Part shown: one piece after another, positions 37,346 to 46,659 of the stretch | Layout of the letters: every line of letters starts with the position of its first letter | Numbering within the stretch: the first letter of the stretch is position 1 | From: Nitrospinota bacterium | GTDB taxonomy: Bacteria > Nitrospinota_A > UBA7883 > JACRLM01 | Assembly (NCBI GenBank): GCA_016208975.1 | Contig: JACQXA010000004.1 | Span: forward strand, 372,001 to 436,000 | Reading direction: 5' to 3' | DNA: 64,000 nt | Made by a program: the position numbers and the translations under genes | Notes under the pieces: generated by a model | Databases searched by the model: none | Told to the model about the DNA's origin: nothing | Seen by the model: the letters and a program-made list of their open reading frames with translations, nothing else

Positions 37346-38575
37346 TTATCCCCAGAACTCGTGGACTTCCCGGGCTTCGGCCAGCTCCGCCTCGGGCGGG
37401 ATATGCACGGCCTCGGTGGGTAACATGGGCCAAAGTTTCACGCACAGGCCGAACCCGAAGGCCACCACGCCCATAAGGCCCAGCGAATACAGAGCCTCCA
37501 CCAGCGACACGCTGTAATTGGCGAACTGGCCGTCACCGAACACGCTGGTTATCTCCTTGTCCGGGAAGAACTCCAGCGGCATGACCTGGGCGGGGATGAC
37601 TATGATGTACCTCTCGAAGAACACCCCCACCACCTGCAGGGCCGAGGCCACCAGCACCCAGCCAGTGGCGCGGCCATACCTGGGGTGGAACACTATCATT
37701 GTGGGTATGACAAGCCCGGACAGCCCCAGCCCCAGCCAGAACATGAGGGTGTATTTGCCGCCGTGGAACAGCAGGAACGAGGCGGCCTCGTAATTCTTCG
37801 GCGCGTAGGACCGGGTGACGTTCTCGATGAACAGGAAGTAGAACACCACCATCATGAACACGCCCATCAAGCGGCCAAGAGAGCTTATGAGGCGGTTGTC
37901 CAGCCTTCTGCCCGTGGCGCGGAACATGAGATAAAGCGCGATTATCATAAGCCCCGTGCCGGACGACAGCGCCGCCGCTATGAACGAAGGGGGCAGAAGG
38001 GGCGAGCCGTAAAGCTCCCGCACATATACGAAGCCGAATATGGCCCCGGTGCCGGAGTGGACGCCCACGGCGATGAATACCGCCGCCAGGCCCAGTATCT
38101 TCATCCACCGGGTGTTGTCCTTAAACTGCGCTATCAGGTACAGGAAACCCACCAGCATGTAGCTGTTGTATAGAATGGCGTTCAGCGAAAACATGGAGCG
38201 GGGCTGGAAATGGAAGAACGGAACCAGTATCCTGTCGGGCCTGCCCCAGTCCAGTATGATGGCCATCAGCGCCGCCATGATAAGCAGGATCGCCAACAGC
38301 GCCGCTATCCGGGCGAAAGGTTTGTATTCCGTCTTGCCGAACACCGACGACATGGCCGACAACACCAGCGACCCCGCCGACGCGCCGATGAGGAACACCG
38401 CCATCACGATGGGCATGCCCCAGGGAACCTGGTTCGTCATGCCGGTCACATGATGCCCGTTTATGAACATGTACAGGGCGGTTAAAGGCGCCAGCGCCGC
38501 CACAAGGCCCGTGAGGGCCATGTATGCCCAGTACGAGGCGGAGTTGCCTTCGACTTTCGTGAATTTAATGTTCAT
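37346..38575 (-). CDS. dsrP: DsrP, NrfD-like membrane subunit
   Basis: A 409-residue polytopic quinone-interacting protein of the NrfD/PsrC family with about ten membrane segments (for example MAVFLIGASAGSLVLSAMSS). With DsrO and DsrJ it forms the periplasm-facing module of DsrMKJOP. It lies 12 bases after dsrO and is last in the dsrA-B-J-O-P block. No convincing terminator was found downstream. Confidence 0.93.
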   Translation of the reverse strand: MNIKFTKVEGNSASYWAYMALTGLVAALAPLTALYMFINGHHVTGMTNQVPWGMPIVMAVFLIGASAGSLVLSAMSSVFGKTEYKPFARIAALLAILLIMAALMAIILDWGRPDRILVPFFHFQPRSMFSLNAILYNSYMLVGFLYLIAQFKDNTRWMKILGLAAVFIAVGVHSGTGAIFGFVYVRELYGSPLLPPSFIAAALSSGTGLMIIALYLMFRATGRRLDNRLISSLGRLMGVFMMVVFYFLFIENVTRSYAPKNYEAASFLLFHGGKYTLMFWLGLGLSGLVIPTMIVFHPRYGRATGWVLVASALQVVGVFFERYIIVIPAQVMPLEFFPDKEITSVFGDGQFANYSVSLVEALYSLGLMGVVAFGFGLCVKLWPMLPTEAVHIPPEAELAEAREVHEFWG

Positions 38576-38587
38576 CCCCGCGTCCTC

Positions 38588-39334
38588 CTATATACCCACA
38601 TAGAAGACTCTGGGATTTGTGCCGAGATCGGCCCTTATCCGCGTGGCCTTGCCGGTTCGGACTATCTTTGACACCTCGCTGTCCGGATCGTTGAGGTCGC
38701 CGAACAACATGCCGCCGCCCCCCGCTTTTGCGCAAGCCTCCACGCAGGCGGGCTTTTCGCCCTTGTCGATCCGGTGGACGCACAGGTCGCACTTCTCCAC
38801 CACGCCGTGCATGCGGATGGGAGCGTCCGGGTTTTCCGCCGGGTCGTGCTCCACATGGCGGGAGACGAAAGAGCGCGCCTTGTACGGGCAGGCTATCATG
38901 CAGTACCGGCACCCGATACACCGGTGTTTGTCCACCAGCACGATGCCGTCGGCGCGGGTGAAGGTGGCCGCCACGGGGCAAACGTGCTCGCAAGGGGCGT
39001 GCTGGCAGTGGTAGCACATGGCGGGCATGGCCCGCTCCTCGGCCCCGGGAACGCCCTTCTGTTTGAAAGTGATTTTCCGTATCCAGTGGATGTCCAGCTC
39101 CGGCTCCGGGAAATGGGGGACGTTGTTTTCCTTCCGGCAGGCGTCGTAACAGGCGGTGCAGTCCGGCGAGCATTTGTTGATGTCTATCACCATGCCCCAC
39201 TGGTTCCGGGCCGAGGCGCCGGAATTTTCGCCCTCCGCCATAGCCGCTGTTAACAGCGGCGCGCCGGAAGACACAACCGTGCCCGCGGCCATCACCGCGC
39301 CTATCTTCAGGAAATCCCTTCTGTCCACGCTCAT
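38588..39334 (-). CDS. dsrO: DsrO, Tat-exported iron-sulfur subunit
   Basis: A 248-residue protein. A Tat signal with twin arginines (VDRRDFLKIG) is followed by four [4Fe-4S] motifs of the NrfC/HybA type (CSPDCTACYDAC, CYHCQHAPCEHVC, CIGCRYCMIAC, CDLCVHRID). It relays electrons between DsrJ and DsrP on the periplasmic side. The frame extends upstream to 39382, but the ATG at 39334 overlaps the dsrJ stop as ATGA and gives the Tat signal at the very start. Confidence 0.95.
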   Translation of the reverse strand: MSVDRRDFLKIGAVMAAGTVVSSGAPLLTAAMAEGENSGASARNQWGMVIDINKCSPDCTACYDACRKENNVPHFPEPELDIHWIRKITFKQKGVPGAEERAMPAMCYHCQHAPCEHVCPVAATFTRADGIVLVDKHRCIGCRYCMIACPYKARSFVSRHVEHDPAENPDAPIRMHGVVEKCDLCVHRIDKGEKPACVEACAKAGGGGMLFGDLNDPDSEVSKIVRTGKATRIRADLGTNPRVFYVGI

Positions 39335-39708
39335 TTCAACGCCAGGGCCTCTTTTTCCGGGTAATAATGGCAGTTCCAGCATTCCGGCTTAACACCGACG
39401 TAGCCATGGCAGGAATCGCAGAACTCCGCCCTGTTGGGATGGCAGGAGCGGCACCCCTGGATGCCGTGGCCGGGTTTCCGCAAACCATCGCGCACGGCGT
39501 CTTCCCGGCTATGCATGATGAGAGTCATGTGGTTGTGGCGCATCCAGTCCTTGTCCTTCACGCATTTCTTCGCGGGATCCTGTCCGGGAAGGGACGGCGA
39601 CGCCGAGGCGTTCGAGGAAAGGCCCACGGAGCTTGCGTTGTAGATGAAGGGGATGGAGAAAAGGAGGCCGAATACCACCACGGCCAGGATTCCCGCCTGT
39701 TTTAACAC
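39331..39708 (-). CDS. dsrJ: DsrJ, membrane-anchored trihaem cytochrome c
   Basis: A 125-residue protein with an uncleaved-looking N-terminal membrane segment (about 4-25) and three CxxCH haem sites (CRSCH, CDSCH and CWNCH) in its last 40 residues. It is the periplasmic redox subunit of DsrMKJOP. It overlaps dsrO by four bases and follows dsrB after about 125 bases. Confidence 0.93.
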   Translation of the reverse strand: MLKQAGILAVVVFGLLFSIPFIYNASSVGLSSNASASPSLPGQDPAKKCVKDKDWMRHNHMTLIMHSREDAVRDGLRKPGHGIQGCRSCHPNRAEFCDSCHGYVGVKPECWNCHYYPEKEALALK

Positions 39709-39834
39709 ATGCCCTCTTGCTGGATTCGTTTAATTTAACGCCCCGCCCCGCCGCGTAAACTCCGCGGCAGGGGCCCGGGCTGTATATAAGCCGCCATCGC
39801 GCCGGGGAACCCCTGCGCGTCAGCGGGTGGAAAA

Positions 39835-41238
39835 CTACTTGGAAGCCCCTTCCTCCCTGGGGAGGCCGATGAAACTTCCGCCGAAATACTCGTACACGGT
39901 CTTGCCTTCCATCATGTTCTTGTTGATGGCTTCCTTGCACATGCCCTTGGTGACCGCGTCCTCGCCGTACTTCTTGATCATCTCCTTGGTCAGGTCGCCC
40001 GCCTTCAGCTTCTTCTTTCCGGCGGTGGCCTTCAATATGGCGTACATGGCGTCCGCCAGCGTTTCGATGGAAGGAGCGTTGGCCGAAACCGTCGTCTTTA
40101 CGCCCTCCATTTCGCGCAGATGGCCGCGGGTATCGGCGTAACCGGCCCCGGACACGCGTTTGAACGCCACTGACGTCATAAGGCTTTTCGAGGCGCCCTT
40201 GAAGTCGTCAATATGGTACTTGGTGAACTCAATGCCGGTCTCTTTGAAGAACCTGGGCCAGCCGATACGTTCCACCCACTCGCCCACGCGCTCCCAGTTC
40301 CTGGCGCCTTTGGAGTACGCCTCGATGATCTTCACGATCGCCTCGGTGGCCTCGGGCCAGCGGGGCGGGTTGTTGGGGATGAACGGTATGGCAAGCTTGG
40401 AGAACGTGGGGGCGTGCCGCGCGTTGGACACCTTGCCGCCCACCCATATGGAAAGCCCGTCGTTCAGCGGGTCGGCCAGGGGCATGGCGGGGCATGTGGT
40501 GTAGCAGTTGCCGCAATACATGCACTTGTCCTCGTCAACCTCCACCGACGGGTTGCCATCCACGGTGGACGGCTTTATGGCCGCCGTGGGGCACGAGGCC
40601 ACGGTTGTGGGTATCTCGCAAAGGTTTTTCAGGTTGGCGTGGTTCACCCGCGGCGGACGCCGGTGGATGCCCAGTATCGCTATGTCGGAGCAGTGCACCG
40701 CGCCGCACATGTTAAGACAACAGGCCAGGGCTATTCTCAGCCTGTTAGGGAGCTTGTGGCTCTTGAAGTGGTCGAACACTTCGTCCATCACCGCTTTCAC
40801 CACTCCGGAGGCGTCGGTGGCGGAGGTGTGGCAGTGCACCCAGCCCTGGGTATGCACTATCTGGCTTATGGAGTTGGCGGTGCCGCCCACGGGCAGGCCC
40901 CCCTTCTCCAGGTCGGCTATCAGAGGCTCCACATTGGCCTGGTTGCCCAGCAGGAACTCCACGTTGTTCCGGCTGGTGAACCGCATGAACCCGTCGGCGT
41001 ACTTGTCGGCCATGTCGGCCATGAACCGCAACGTGTCCACGCTGATGAGCCTGGCGGTGCCTGCGCGCACGGTGTAAATCTTGTCGCCCGACTCGGCGGC
41101 GTGCACCAGCACGCCCGGCCGGGGTATCTCGTGCCACACCCATTTACCGTAGTTTTTCTTGATAAGCGGGTGCAGGAACTTTGAATAATGAGGCGGACCT
41201 ATGTCCGTTACCCTGTCTTGGAGAGTGGCGTCTGCCAT
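39835..41238 (-). CDS. dsrB: dissimilatory sulfite reductase beta subunit with DsrD-like C-terminal extension
   Basis: A 467-residue DsrB, about 90-110 residues longer than usual. Residues 1 to about 355 are canonical: [20 protein letters not shown], the sirohaem/Fe-S segment [11 protein letters not shown] (173-183), and a ferredoxin motif [11 protein letters not shown] (239-249). Residues about 393-460 form an extra segment whose helix-helix-hairpin pattern ([11 protein letters not shown], then [20 protein letters not shown], then [12 protein letters not shown]) resembles the winged-helix protein DsrD, an activator of DsrAB in sulfate reducers. The domain match is by eye. It lies 63 bases after dsrA. 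Confidence 0.92.
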   Translation of the reverse strand: MADATLQDRVTDIGPPHYSKFLHPLIKKNYGKWVWHEIPRPGVLVHAAESGDKIYTVRAGTARLISVDTLRFMADMADKYADGFMRFTSRNNVEFLLGNQANVEPLIADLEKGGLPVGGTANSISQIVHTQGWVHCHTSATDASGVVKAVMDEVFDHFKSHKLPNRLRIALACCLNMCGAVHCSDIAILGIHRRPPRVNHANLKNLCEIPTTVASCPTAAIKPSTVDGNPSVEVDEDKCMYCGNCYTTCPAMPLADPLNDGLSIWVGGKVSNARHAPTFSKLAIPFIPNNPPRWPEATEAIVKIIEAYSKGARNWERVGEWVERIGWPRFFKETGIEFTKYHIDDFKGASKSLMTSVAFKRVSGAGYADTRGHLREMEGVKTTVSANAPSIETLADAMYAILKATAGKKKLKAGDLTKEMIKKYGEDAVTKGMCKEAINKNMMEGKTVYEYFGGSFIGLPREEGASK

Positions 41239-41301
41239 GTGTCTATCGCTCCATCATCTATAGTGTTCGTTTTTCTTTAACCTGTCAACGCGGGGGCTTT
41301 A

Positions 41302-42498
41302 TCAGGCGTCGGAGCCTTCGCCCTCTTCCTCGAAGAACTCGTCGTAGAATATGTACGGGTTGTCCCTGGGGAACTTCACCATCTCCGGAGCCGGATCCAG
41401 ACCCACGGCCTCCAGGAAGTTGCCGAACCCGACACGCTGGATAAGCTCGCCTATGCGTTCGCGGTTCATGCCGTACTCGTCCCAGAAATCCCATATCCGC
41501 TCCACCAGGGAGTGGAACTCTTCGTAATCCGGATCGTCCAGCTTCATAAAGGGCACAATCACCGACGACAGCAGGGCGCCTTCCACTATGGGGGCCTTGC
41601 CGCCGATAAGGATGGCCGCGCCCCGCTCCTTGCCGGGCCGCAGGGCCTTGGGCAGAACGTTGATGCAGTGCATGCACTTGGTGCATTCGGCGTCGTCTAT
41701 GGTCAGCTTGTCCCCTTCCAGCTCGATACAGCGGGTGGGGCACATCTTCACCACTTCGTCCTTGATGTTCTTCCCGCGGGCCAGGTATTCCTTTATGGCG
41801 GCCTGGTCTACCTGTATCTCGTCCAGCCATGTGCCGATGACGGACACGTCCGAACGGGCAATGGAGGCGGTGCAATCGTTGGGGCAACCGGAGAACTTGA
41901 ACTTGAACTTGTAAGGGAAGGCCGGGCGGTGCATGTTGTCCTGGTAGGTCATGGTGATGTTGTAAGACATCTCCAGCGTGTCGAAACAGGCCCACTCGCA
42001 ACGGGCGGGGCCCACGCAACAGGACGGGGTCCTCATGGCCGAGCCGGAGCCGCCCAGGTCCCACCCAGCGTGGGTAAGCTCCTGGAAGCAGGCTTCCAGG
42101 TTTTCCGTTTTGGCGCCCAGGAATATCACGTCGCCGGTGGTGCCGTGCATGTTGGTAAGGCCGGAGCCGTACTTGTCCCAAATATCGCAAAGCTGGCGGA
42201 TGGCGTCGGAAGTGTAGAACCAGGCCGCGGGCTGGTTGATGCGCATGGTGTGGAACTGGGCCACTTCCGGGAATTGCTCACCAACGCTGGAGTACCGGCC
42301 GATGACGCCGGAACCGTAACCGTGAACGCCCACCAGGCCGCCGTGCTTCCAGTGGCCCACGCGGTCCCTGTACGAAAGCTCCAGTTGGCCCAGAAGGTCT
42401 TTTACCATGGGCTTTCTGACGGCCATCTTCTTCATCTCGCCGATGAAGCTGGGCCATGGCCCCTTGTCTAGCTCGTCGAGCAACGGGGTATCTGACAT
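41302..42498 (-). CDS. dsrA: dissimilatory sulfite reductase alpha subunit
   Basis: A 398-residue DsrA. It has the cluster and sirohaem segments [18 protein letters not shown] and [15 protein letters not shown], and the inserted ferredoxin motif [12 protein letters not shown], whose fourth position lacks the usual Cys-Pro spacing within view. With DsrB it catalyses six-electron interconversion of sulfite and sulfide-level sulfur on DsrC in the cytoplasm. GGGAGGCG precedes the ATG. It is first in the dsrA-B-J-O-P block, divergent from cbiA/dsrN. Confidence 0.96.
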   Translation of the reverse strand: MSDTPLLDELDKGPWPSFIGEMKKMAVRKPMVKDLLGQLELSYRDRVGHWKHGGLVGVHGYGSGVIGRYSSVGEQFPEVAQFHTMRINQPAAWFYTSDAIRQLCDIWDKYGSGLTNMHGTTGDVIFLGAKTENLEACFQELTHAGWDLGGSGSAMRTPSCCVGPARCEWACFDTLEMSYNITMTYQDNMHRPAFPYKFKFKFSGCPNDCTASIARSDVSVIGTWLDEIQVDQAAIKEYLARGKNIKDEVVKMCPTRCIELEGDKLTIDDAECTKCMHCINVLPKALRPGKERGAAILIGGKAPIVEGALLSSVIVPFMKLDDPDYEEFHSLVERIWDFWDEYGMNRERIGELIQRVGFGNFLEAVGLDPAPEMVKFPRDNPYIFYDEFFEEEGEGSDA

Positions 42499-42997
42499 AT
42501 GAACGCCTCCCTAGTCCTGTATCTTGATCTTAAATAAAACCTTTATCGTCACGAAAATCCAGGCAAAAACCGGGACACCGGAAATACCCCTGCAAATTTC
42601 CCCGGCCGCCGTTTACTAAATATGGCCGATGCGGCTTAACGCCTGAAACTTTGCAATATCCCGAATCCCCTGGCTTCACCCCCAACAGCCCTTACCCCTC
42701 AGGTTAACCGAATGAAATAACTAGCATTTCCCCTTCGATCATATCCACAGGCCGTAATTTAACCATAAGACGGCCCTGTGGATTTCACTACAAGGCTGTT
42801 TAGCGCCTTATGATGTTGCCGTCCACAAAAGGATTCGCCCAACTCATTAATCATGTTAATCTTTTTGTAGTGGGAATGCGGGGGGCCAAACCAAAAGTTT
42901 AGGCGGAGTTGTGAATCGGCTCTTGGTTTTCAACATCTTAAAATAAGTTAAACCGTTTCCACCATCGCGTTTCCCTCACGGAAAGGCATTTTGCAAA
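42499..42997. other. divergent regulatory region between dsrA and dsrN
   Basis: No gene is seen in 499 bases. The region must carry the promoters of both dsr transcripts and contains the inverted repeat at 42743-42783. It is more AT-rich toward the dsrN side. Confidence 0.5.
42743..42783. promoter_or_regulatory. inverted repeat, candidate operator of the dsr genes
   Basis: ATCCACAGGCCGT (42743-42755) pairs with ACGGCCCTGTGGAT (42770-42783) with one bulged base and a 14-base loop. There is no T run, so a terminator is unlikely. Its place midway between divergent dsrA and dsrN suggests a regulator site, but no regulator is known. Confidence 0.4.
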
Positions 42998-44416
42998 GTG
43001 TTTGGGATAGACAGGCTCACAATTTCGGGCACCTCCAGAAGCTCCGGGAAAACCACGTTTTCCATAGGATTGCTGGATATTTTCCGGCGGCGCGGCATAG
43101 CCGTACAGCCGTTCAAAAAAGGGCCCGACTATATAGATCCCATGTGGCTTTCCGCCGCCGCCGGGCGGGAATGCCGCAACCTGGATTTCCACATGATGGG
43201 GCGGGAAAATATGCTCCGCTCGTTTCAAACCGCTTCCCAGGGCGCGACCCTGGCGGTTATCGAGGGGAACCAGGGTCTGTTCGACGGGCTGGACCTTGAG
43301 GGGGGCGATTCCACCGCCAGCCTGGCCCGTCTGCTGGACGCGCCCCTTTTCCTGGTGGTGGACTCTTCCCGGATGAACCGGGGAATAGCTCCTCTGCTTT
43401 GGGGATATACCCATTTCGACCCCTCGCTGAAAATCGCAGGGATAATCCTGAACAAGGTGGGCAACCCCCGGCACGAGGCGAAACTGGTGGCGGCCATAGA
43501 CCGTTATGTGGGGGTTCCGGTGTTCGGCGCCATCCCCAAGATGCCCGATGAACTGGAGATGCTGGAGAGGCATCTGGGCCTTATACCCGTGAAGGAAGAC
43601 CCGGCCCTGCCGGAAAAAATAGGCGTGATCGGCCTGGCAGTGGAGCGCCATTGCGACATCGGCCGTATGCTGTCTATCGCCAAAACCGCCAGCCCCATGA
43701 AGAAAACCGGGCCGTGCCTGCGCGGCCCCGAAAAGAAAGCGGATGTGGCCATCGGCGTGGCCATGGACAGGGCTTTCACCTTCTACTACCCGGACAACCT
43801 GGATGCTCTCAAACACGCCGGAGCGCGGATAGTCCCATTCAGCCCCATAAGTGACCAGGACCTGCCGGAGGTGAACGGGCTGTATATCGGAGGCGGTTTC
43901 CCGGAGGTGTTCATGGGCCAGCTGGCCGCCAACACCAGCCTGCTTAGGCGTGTGAAAGAAGAGGCCGAGGCCGGCCTGCCCATTTACGGCGAATGCGGGG
44001 GGCTCATGTACCTGTGCAGGTCTATCGTGTGGAAAGGGGAAATCCGGGGCATGGCGGGGGTAATACCCGCCGACGTGGAGATGACCAAAAAACCGGTGGG
44101 CCTGGGCTATGTCACCATGGAGCCCACGGGGGAATGCCCCTGGCTCCACCCCGGCGCGGAGATACGGTGTCACGAGTTCCACCACTCCCGCCTTATAAAC
44201 GTGGCCGATGGGTTAATATTCGCTTACAACGTGAAACGCGGCCACGGGATTACCGGCAAACGGGACGGCATAGTTTACAAAAACGTTCTGGCGTCATACG
44301 CTCATCTGCATCATTGCGGATCGCCCAACTGGGCGGAGGATTTCGTGAACCTTGTGCGGAGCGCGGGGAAAACGGTTGCCCCCGCTGGCAAAACGCTGGC
44401 GCGGATTGGCGGTTAA
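42998..44416 (+). CDS. dsrN: cobyrinate a,c-diamide synthase family amidase (CbiA/DsrN)
   Basis: A 472-residue glutamine-dependent amidotransferase. The N-terminal P-loop domain (SGTSRSSGKTTFSIGLL) activates the carboxylate with ATP, and the C-terminal class I glutaminase domain has the nucleophile in YGECGGLMYL. Enzymes of this family amidate cobyrinic acid; in dsr clusters the same family is proposed to make the sirohaem amide of DsrAB, which fits the position divergent from dsrA. A GTG start is used and the nearest ribosome site is weak. Confidence 0.9.
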   Translation: MFGIDRLTISGTSRSSGKTTFSIGLLDIFRRRGIAVQPFKKGPDYIDPMWLSAAAGRECRNLDFHMMGRENMLRSFQTASQGATLAVIEGNQGLFDGLDLEGGDSTASLARLLDAPLFLVVDSSRMNRGIAPLLWGYTHFDPSLKIAGIILNKVGNPRHEAKLVAAIDRYVGVPVFGAIPKMPDELEMLERHLGLIPVKEDPALPEKIGVIGLAVERHCDIGRMLSIAKTASPMKKTGPCLRGPEKKADVAIGVAMDRAFTFYYPDNLDALKHAGARIVPFSPISDQDLPEVNGLYIGGGFPEVFMGQLAANTSLLRRVKEEAEAGLPIYGECGGLMYLCRSIVWKGEIRGMAGVIPADVEMTKKPVGLGYVTMEPTGECPWLHPGAEIRCHEFHHSRLINVADGLIFAYNVKRGHGITGKRDGIVYKNVLASYAHLHHCGSPNWAEDFVNLVRSAGKTVAPAGKTLARIGG

Positions 44417-44431
44417 CGGGAGGTTTGGCGG

Positions 44432-44908
44432 ATGACAGACAGGATAGACCTGACGGACTACAAGACCAAAACCGCCTCCACGCTGAAATCCACGTTGCGC
44501 TGGGGGCACGAGCTTGTGTTCCAGGGGCGCACCCAGCGGGGGTATGAGCTGGATTTCGACGCGGCGATGGAATGGGGATGTTCCCCCACCGAGGCGCTAC
44601 TGTTAAGCTTCGCCGGATGCATGGCCATAGACATCGTGAGCATCCTGAGGAAACAGAGGGTGGAGCTGACGGAGTTCCATGTGGACATATCCGCCGACCG
44701 CAATCCCACACCGCCCCAGTATTTCACCGCAATGACGCTGGATTTGAAACTGAAAGGACATGGGCTGGATGACGCCAAGGTTCAAAGGGCAATAGGCCTG
44801 TCGCAGGAAAAATACTGCTCCGTGCGCCACACGTTAAGGCCGGACTTGAAGATCACCATAAACACCATCTTGGAAAACGAACCGCCCCATGAGCAGGAAC
44901 CTGCGTAA
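44432..44908 (+). CDS. OsmC/Ohr family protein
   Basis: A 158-residue OsmC-fold protein with the conserved cysteine in LLLSFAGCMAIDIVSILRKQ and the second in EKYCSVRHTL. Family members reduce organic hydroperoxides or handle persulfides. It lies 15 bases after dsrN, so it is probably co-transcribed with it, and it overlaps the next small gene by 20 bases. Confidence 0.88.
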   Translation: MTDRIDLTDYKTKTASTLKSTLRWGHELVFQGRTQRGYELDFDAAMEWGCSPTEALLLSFAGCMAIDIVSILRKQRVELTEFHVDISADRNPTPPQYFTAMTLDLKLKGHGLDDAKVQRAIGLSQEKYCSVRHTLRPDLKITINTILENEPPHEQEPA

Positions 44909-45218
44909 GCTTTATACCGTAAACGGGGCCACGCCCGACCGGAGCGGCAATCCAGCCCGCAAGGGCGCGTCGGCGCGAAAATTAAAAGCCGTTCCGCCGG
45001 TGGAGAAACCATCGGGGTATGTTTACGGGCTTACAGACAAGAAGAATCCGGCAAAGGTGAGCCATCGTCTGGAAAAAGCCAAGGAGCAAAAAACACGGAA
45101 ACGCTGTTGCGACCCGGAGCATGGAGACCCGTGCAAGTGCCACACCACAAAGAAACTTCGGAAACCGAAGATGAACGCGTTTTTTACCAGCGGGAAAGAG
45201 GAGAGTAAAAAGTCATGA
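44889..45218 (+). CDS. small basic protein of unknown function
   Basis: A 109-residue Lys- and Arg-rich protein with a Cys/His group (RCCDPEHGDPCKCHTTKK) that could bind a metal. No family is recognised. It overlaps the OsmC gene by 20 bases and the next small gene by four, consistent with translational coupling in the dsrN operon. Confidence 0.55.
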   Translation: MSRNLRKLYTVNGATPDRSGNPARKGASARKLKAVPPVEKPSGYVYGLTDKKNPAKVSHRLEKAKEQKTRKRCCDPEHGDPCKCHTTKKLRKPKMNAFFTSGKEESKKS

Positions 45219-45376
45219 AATGCGAGGTGAAGTACCGGCCCATAATCTGGCGCACGCCCGATGATGTCCGGGCAATGCTAAAATCCGCCTATATACAGGG
45301 GGAACAATATTGCCCCGCCTGCGTGGCTGGCGGCAGGATGTCCCGCATAGAGGAACGTTTTGGTGAAACCCTTTGA
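45215..45376 (+). CDS. 53-residue cysteine-containing protein
   Basis: A short frame starting at an ATG that overlaps the preceding stop as ATGA, with GAGGAGAG about nine bases upstream. It contains YCPACVAGGRM, a CxxC motif. No family is recognised. The coupling and ribosome site support it as a real gene at the end of the dsrN operon. Confidence 0.5.
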   Translation: MKCEVKYRPIIWRTPDDVRAMLKSAYIQGEQYCPACVAGGRMSRIEERFGETL

Positions 45377-45713
45377 GAGAGTGACGGAACCTACGCCGTG
45401 TGCGTAGATGAAAACAGGGATATCCACCACGCCACGTCGTTGGATGATTGAATGGGCGAAGCCGGAGCGTCCGCGCCGGCTCGCGCCTCCCCTTTCCCCC
45501 TAGCCGCCATTACATCGCTAACCCGTGGTCGCCCGGCCACGTTTCTTTACCCTCGGCCCGTGCGGAAGATTGCGCCACGAAGGGCTGGGTGATGGTTGTT
45601 AATTTCCATTCTTCACCCCCCCCTGCCCCTCCCATCAATGGAGGGGTAAATAAAGGAAACCGTGGTCGGGCGACCACGGGGAAGCAATTAGAAGGCGTAA
45701 CAGTTTGGCGGCG
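45377..45713. other. intergenic region holding the first long direct repeat
   Basis: No gene is seen. The stretch 45496-45692 is nearly identical to 46155-46351. Confidence 0.7.
45496..45692 (+). repeat. 197-base direct repeat, left copy
   Basis: It begins CCCCCTAGCCGCCATTACAT and ends GGGGAAGCAATTAGA. It differs from 46155-46351 at only about half a dozen positions plus two single-base indels. It includes two REP-like units. The two copies flank the nucleotidyltransferase gene. Confidence 0.92.
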
Positions 45714-46037
45714 TTAGCCTCCAAGGGTGTCATAAAGCACCTTCCCGTCCCGCAAAGCCCAAAACACCGCCGAAGAGCTGGAGTTTTGCCGCTCAATAAC
45801 TTCCGCCTCGGAATAAACCAAAAGGTCGTTGGCCAAACGCAATGGGCGGATGGCTTTGCGAAGGCGAAGGGTTTCGGCTGTCTTGTCTGGAACTTCCGGT
45901 TCTATCACAAGCAGATCCACGTCGGAATCTTCCGTGGCGTTTCCCCTGGCATGGGACCCGAAAAGGATAACCTTTGCCTGCCCGGCTGTTTCACCGATTA
46001 TTCTGGCGGCTTCCTCAATCTTGCTTTCATGGGCCAT
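45714..46037 (-). CDS. MNT-type nucleotidyltransferase (minimal nucleotidyltransferase domain)
   Basis: A 107-residue protein with the polymerase-beta-like active site GSHARGNATEDSDVDLLV (G27, S28, D39 and D41). Such proteins are the antitoxin half of MNT-HEPN modules, where they AMPylate the HEPN RNase. No HEPN gene is adjacent, so it is an orphan or a remnant. It is bracketed by 197-base direct repeats that start 21 bases from one end and about 117 bases from the other. Confidence 0.88.
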   Translation of the reverse strand: MAHESKIEEAARIIGETAGQAKVILFGSHARGNATEDSDVDLLVIEPEVPDKTAETLRLRKAIRPLRLANDLLVYSEAEVIERQNSSSSAVFWALRDGKVLYDTLGG

Positions 46038-46154
46038 TCAAGCCAACCTTTTTAATATCCAACCAGTTCAGCGTTTATGCCCAAATTATAATTTAATCCG
46101 CGTCCGCATATGCAAACTTCTTTTCGCTCATCAATGGCGCTCCACCCCAGCCTC

Positions 46155-46351
46155 CCCCCTAGCCGCCATTACATCGCTAACCCGTGGTCGCCCGGCCACG
46201 TTTCTTTACCCTCGGCCCGTGCAGAAGATTGCGCCACGAAGGGCTGTGTGATGGTTGTTAACTTCCATTCTTCACCCTCCCCCTGCCCCTCCCATCAATG
46301 GAGGGGTAAAGAAAGGAAACCGTGGTCGGCGACCACGGGGAAGCAATTAGA
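46155..46351 (+). repeat. 197-base direct repeat, right copy
   Basis: Partner of 45496-45692 in the same orientation at an offset of 659 bases. The nucleotidyltransferase gene lies between. Confidence 0.92.
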
Positions 46352-46356
46352 GAGGC

Positions 46357-46427
46357 GGCCACGGTGAAGTGCGCAAAAGACGCCACGGTGAAGCGCGCAA
46401 AAACGCCACGGTGAAGCGCGTAAAAGT
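46357..46427 (+). repeat. short tandem repeat array (three units)
   Basis: Three units of 23-24 bases with core GCCACGGTGAAGCGCGCAAAA, directly following the right direct repeat. The core derives from the REP-like sequence CCACGGGGAAGC. There are no spacers, so it is not a CRISPR array. Confidence 0.85.
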
Positions 46428-46659
46428 CGCCGCGTGGAATCGTAACGTATTGTTAATCTTTGCAATAACCACATTGCTACAAACCAGCGTCATGACACAT
46501 GGACAATATTGGAAATTCCTGTTAAAAAACAAACCTGCGCCCGGAATCTTCCGCGAATTACCCGCATCTTAACGATACCCGTATGCGCTTTTCCCATTAA
46601 ATATGGATTTTGCGCGTCAAACGGCTGACCGGTTTTTTTCGATTTCTGGAGAGGGATGG

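Larger units (their letters stand above)
46038..46659. other. intergenic region upstream of dsrE with repeats
   Basis: No gene is seen in 622 bases. It contains the right direct repeat (46155-46351), a short tandem array (46357-46427) and, from about 46440, an AT-richer stretch that probably carries the dsrEFH promoter. Confidence 0.6.

Noticed and set aside
42938-44185. A 415-codon minus-strand frame
   Set aside because: Antisense to dsrN, whose P-loop and glutaminase motifs are intact.
46357-46427. Short tandem repeats considered as a CRISPR array
   Set aside because: Units abut with no unique spacers, only three copies are present, and no cas genes occur in the window.
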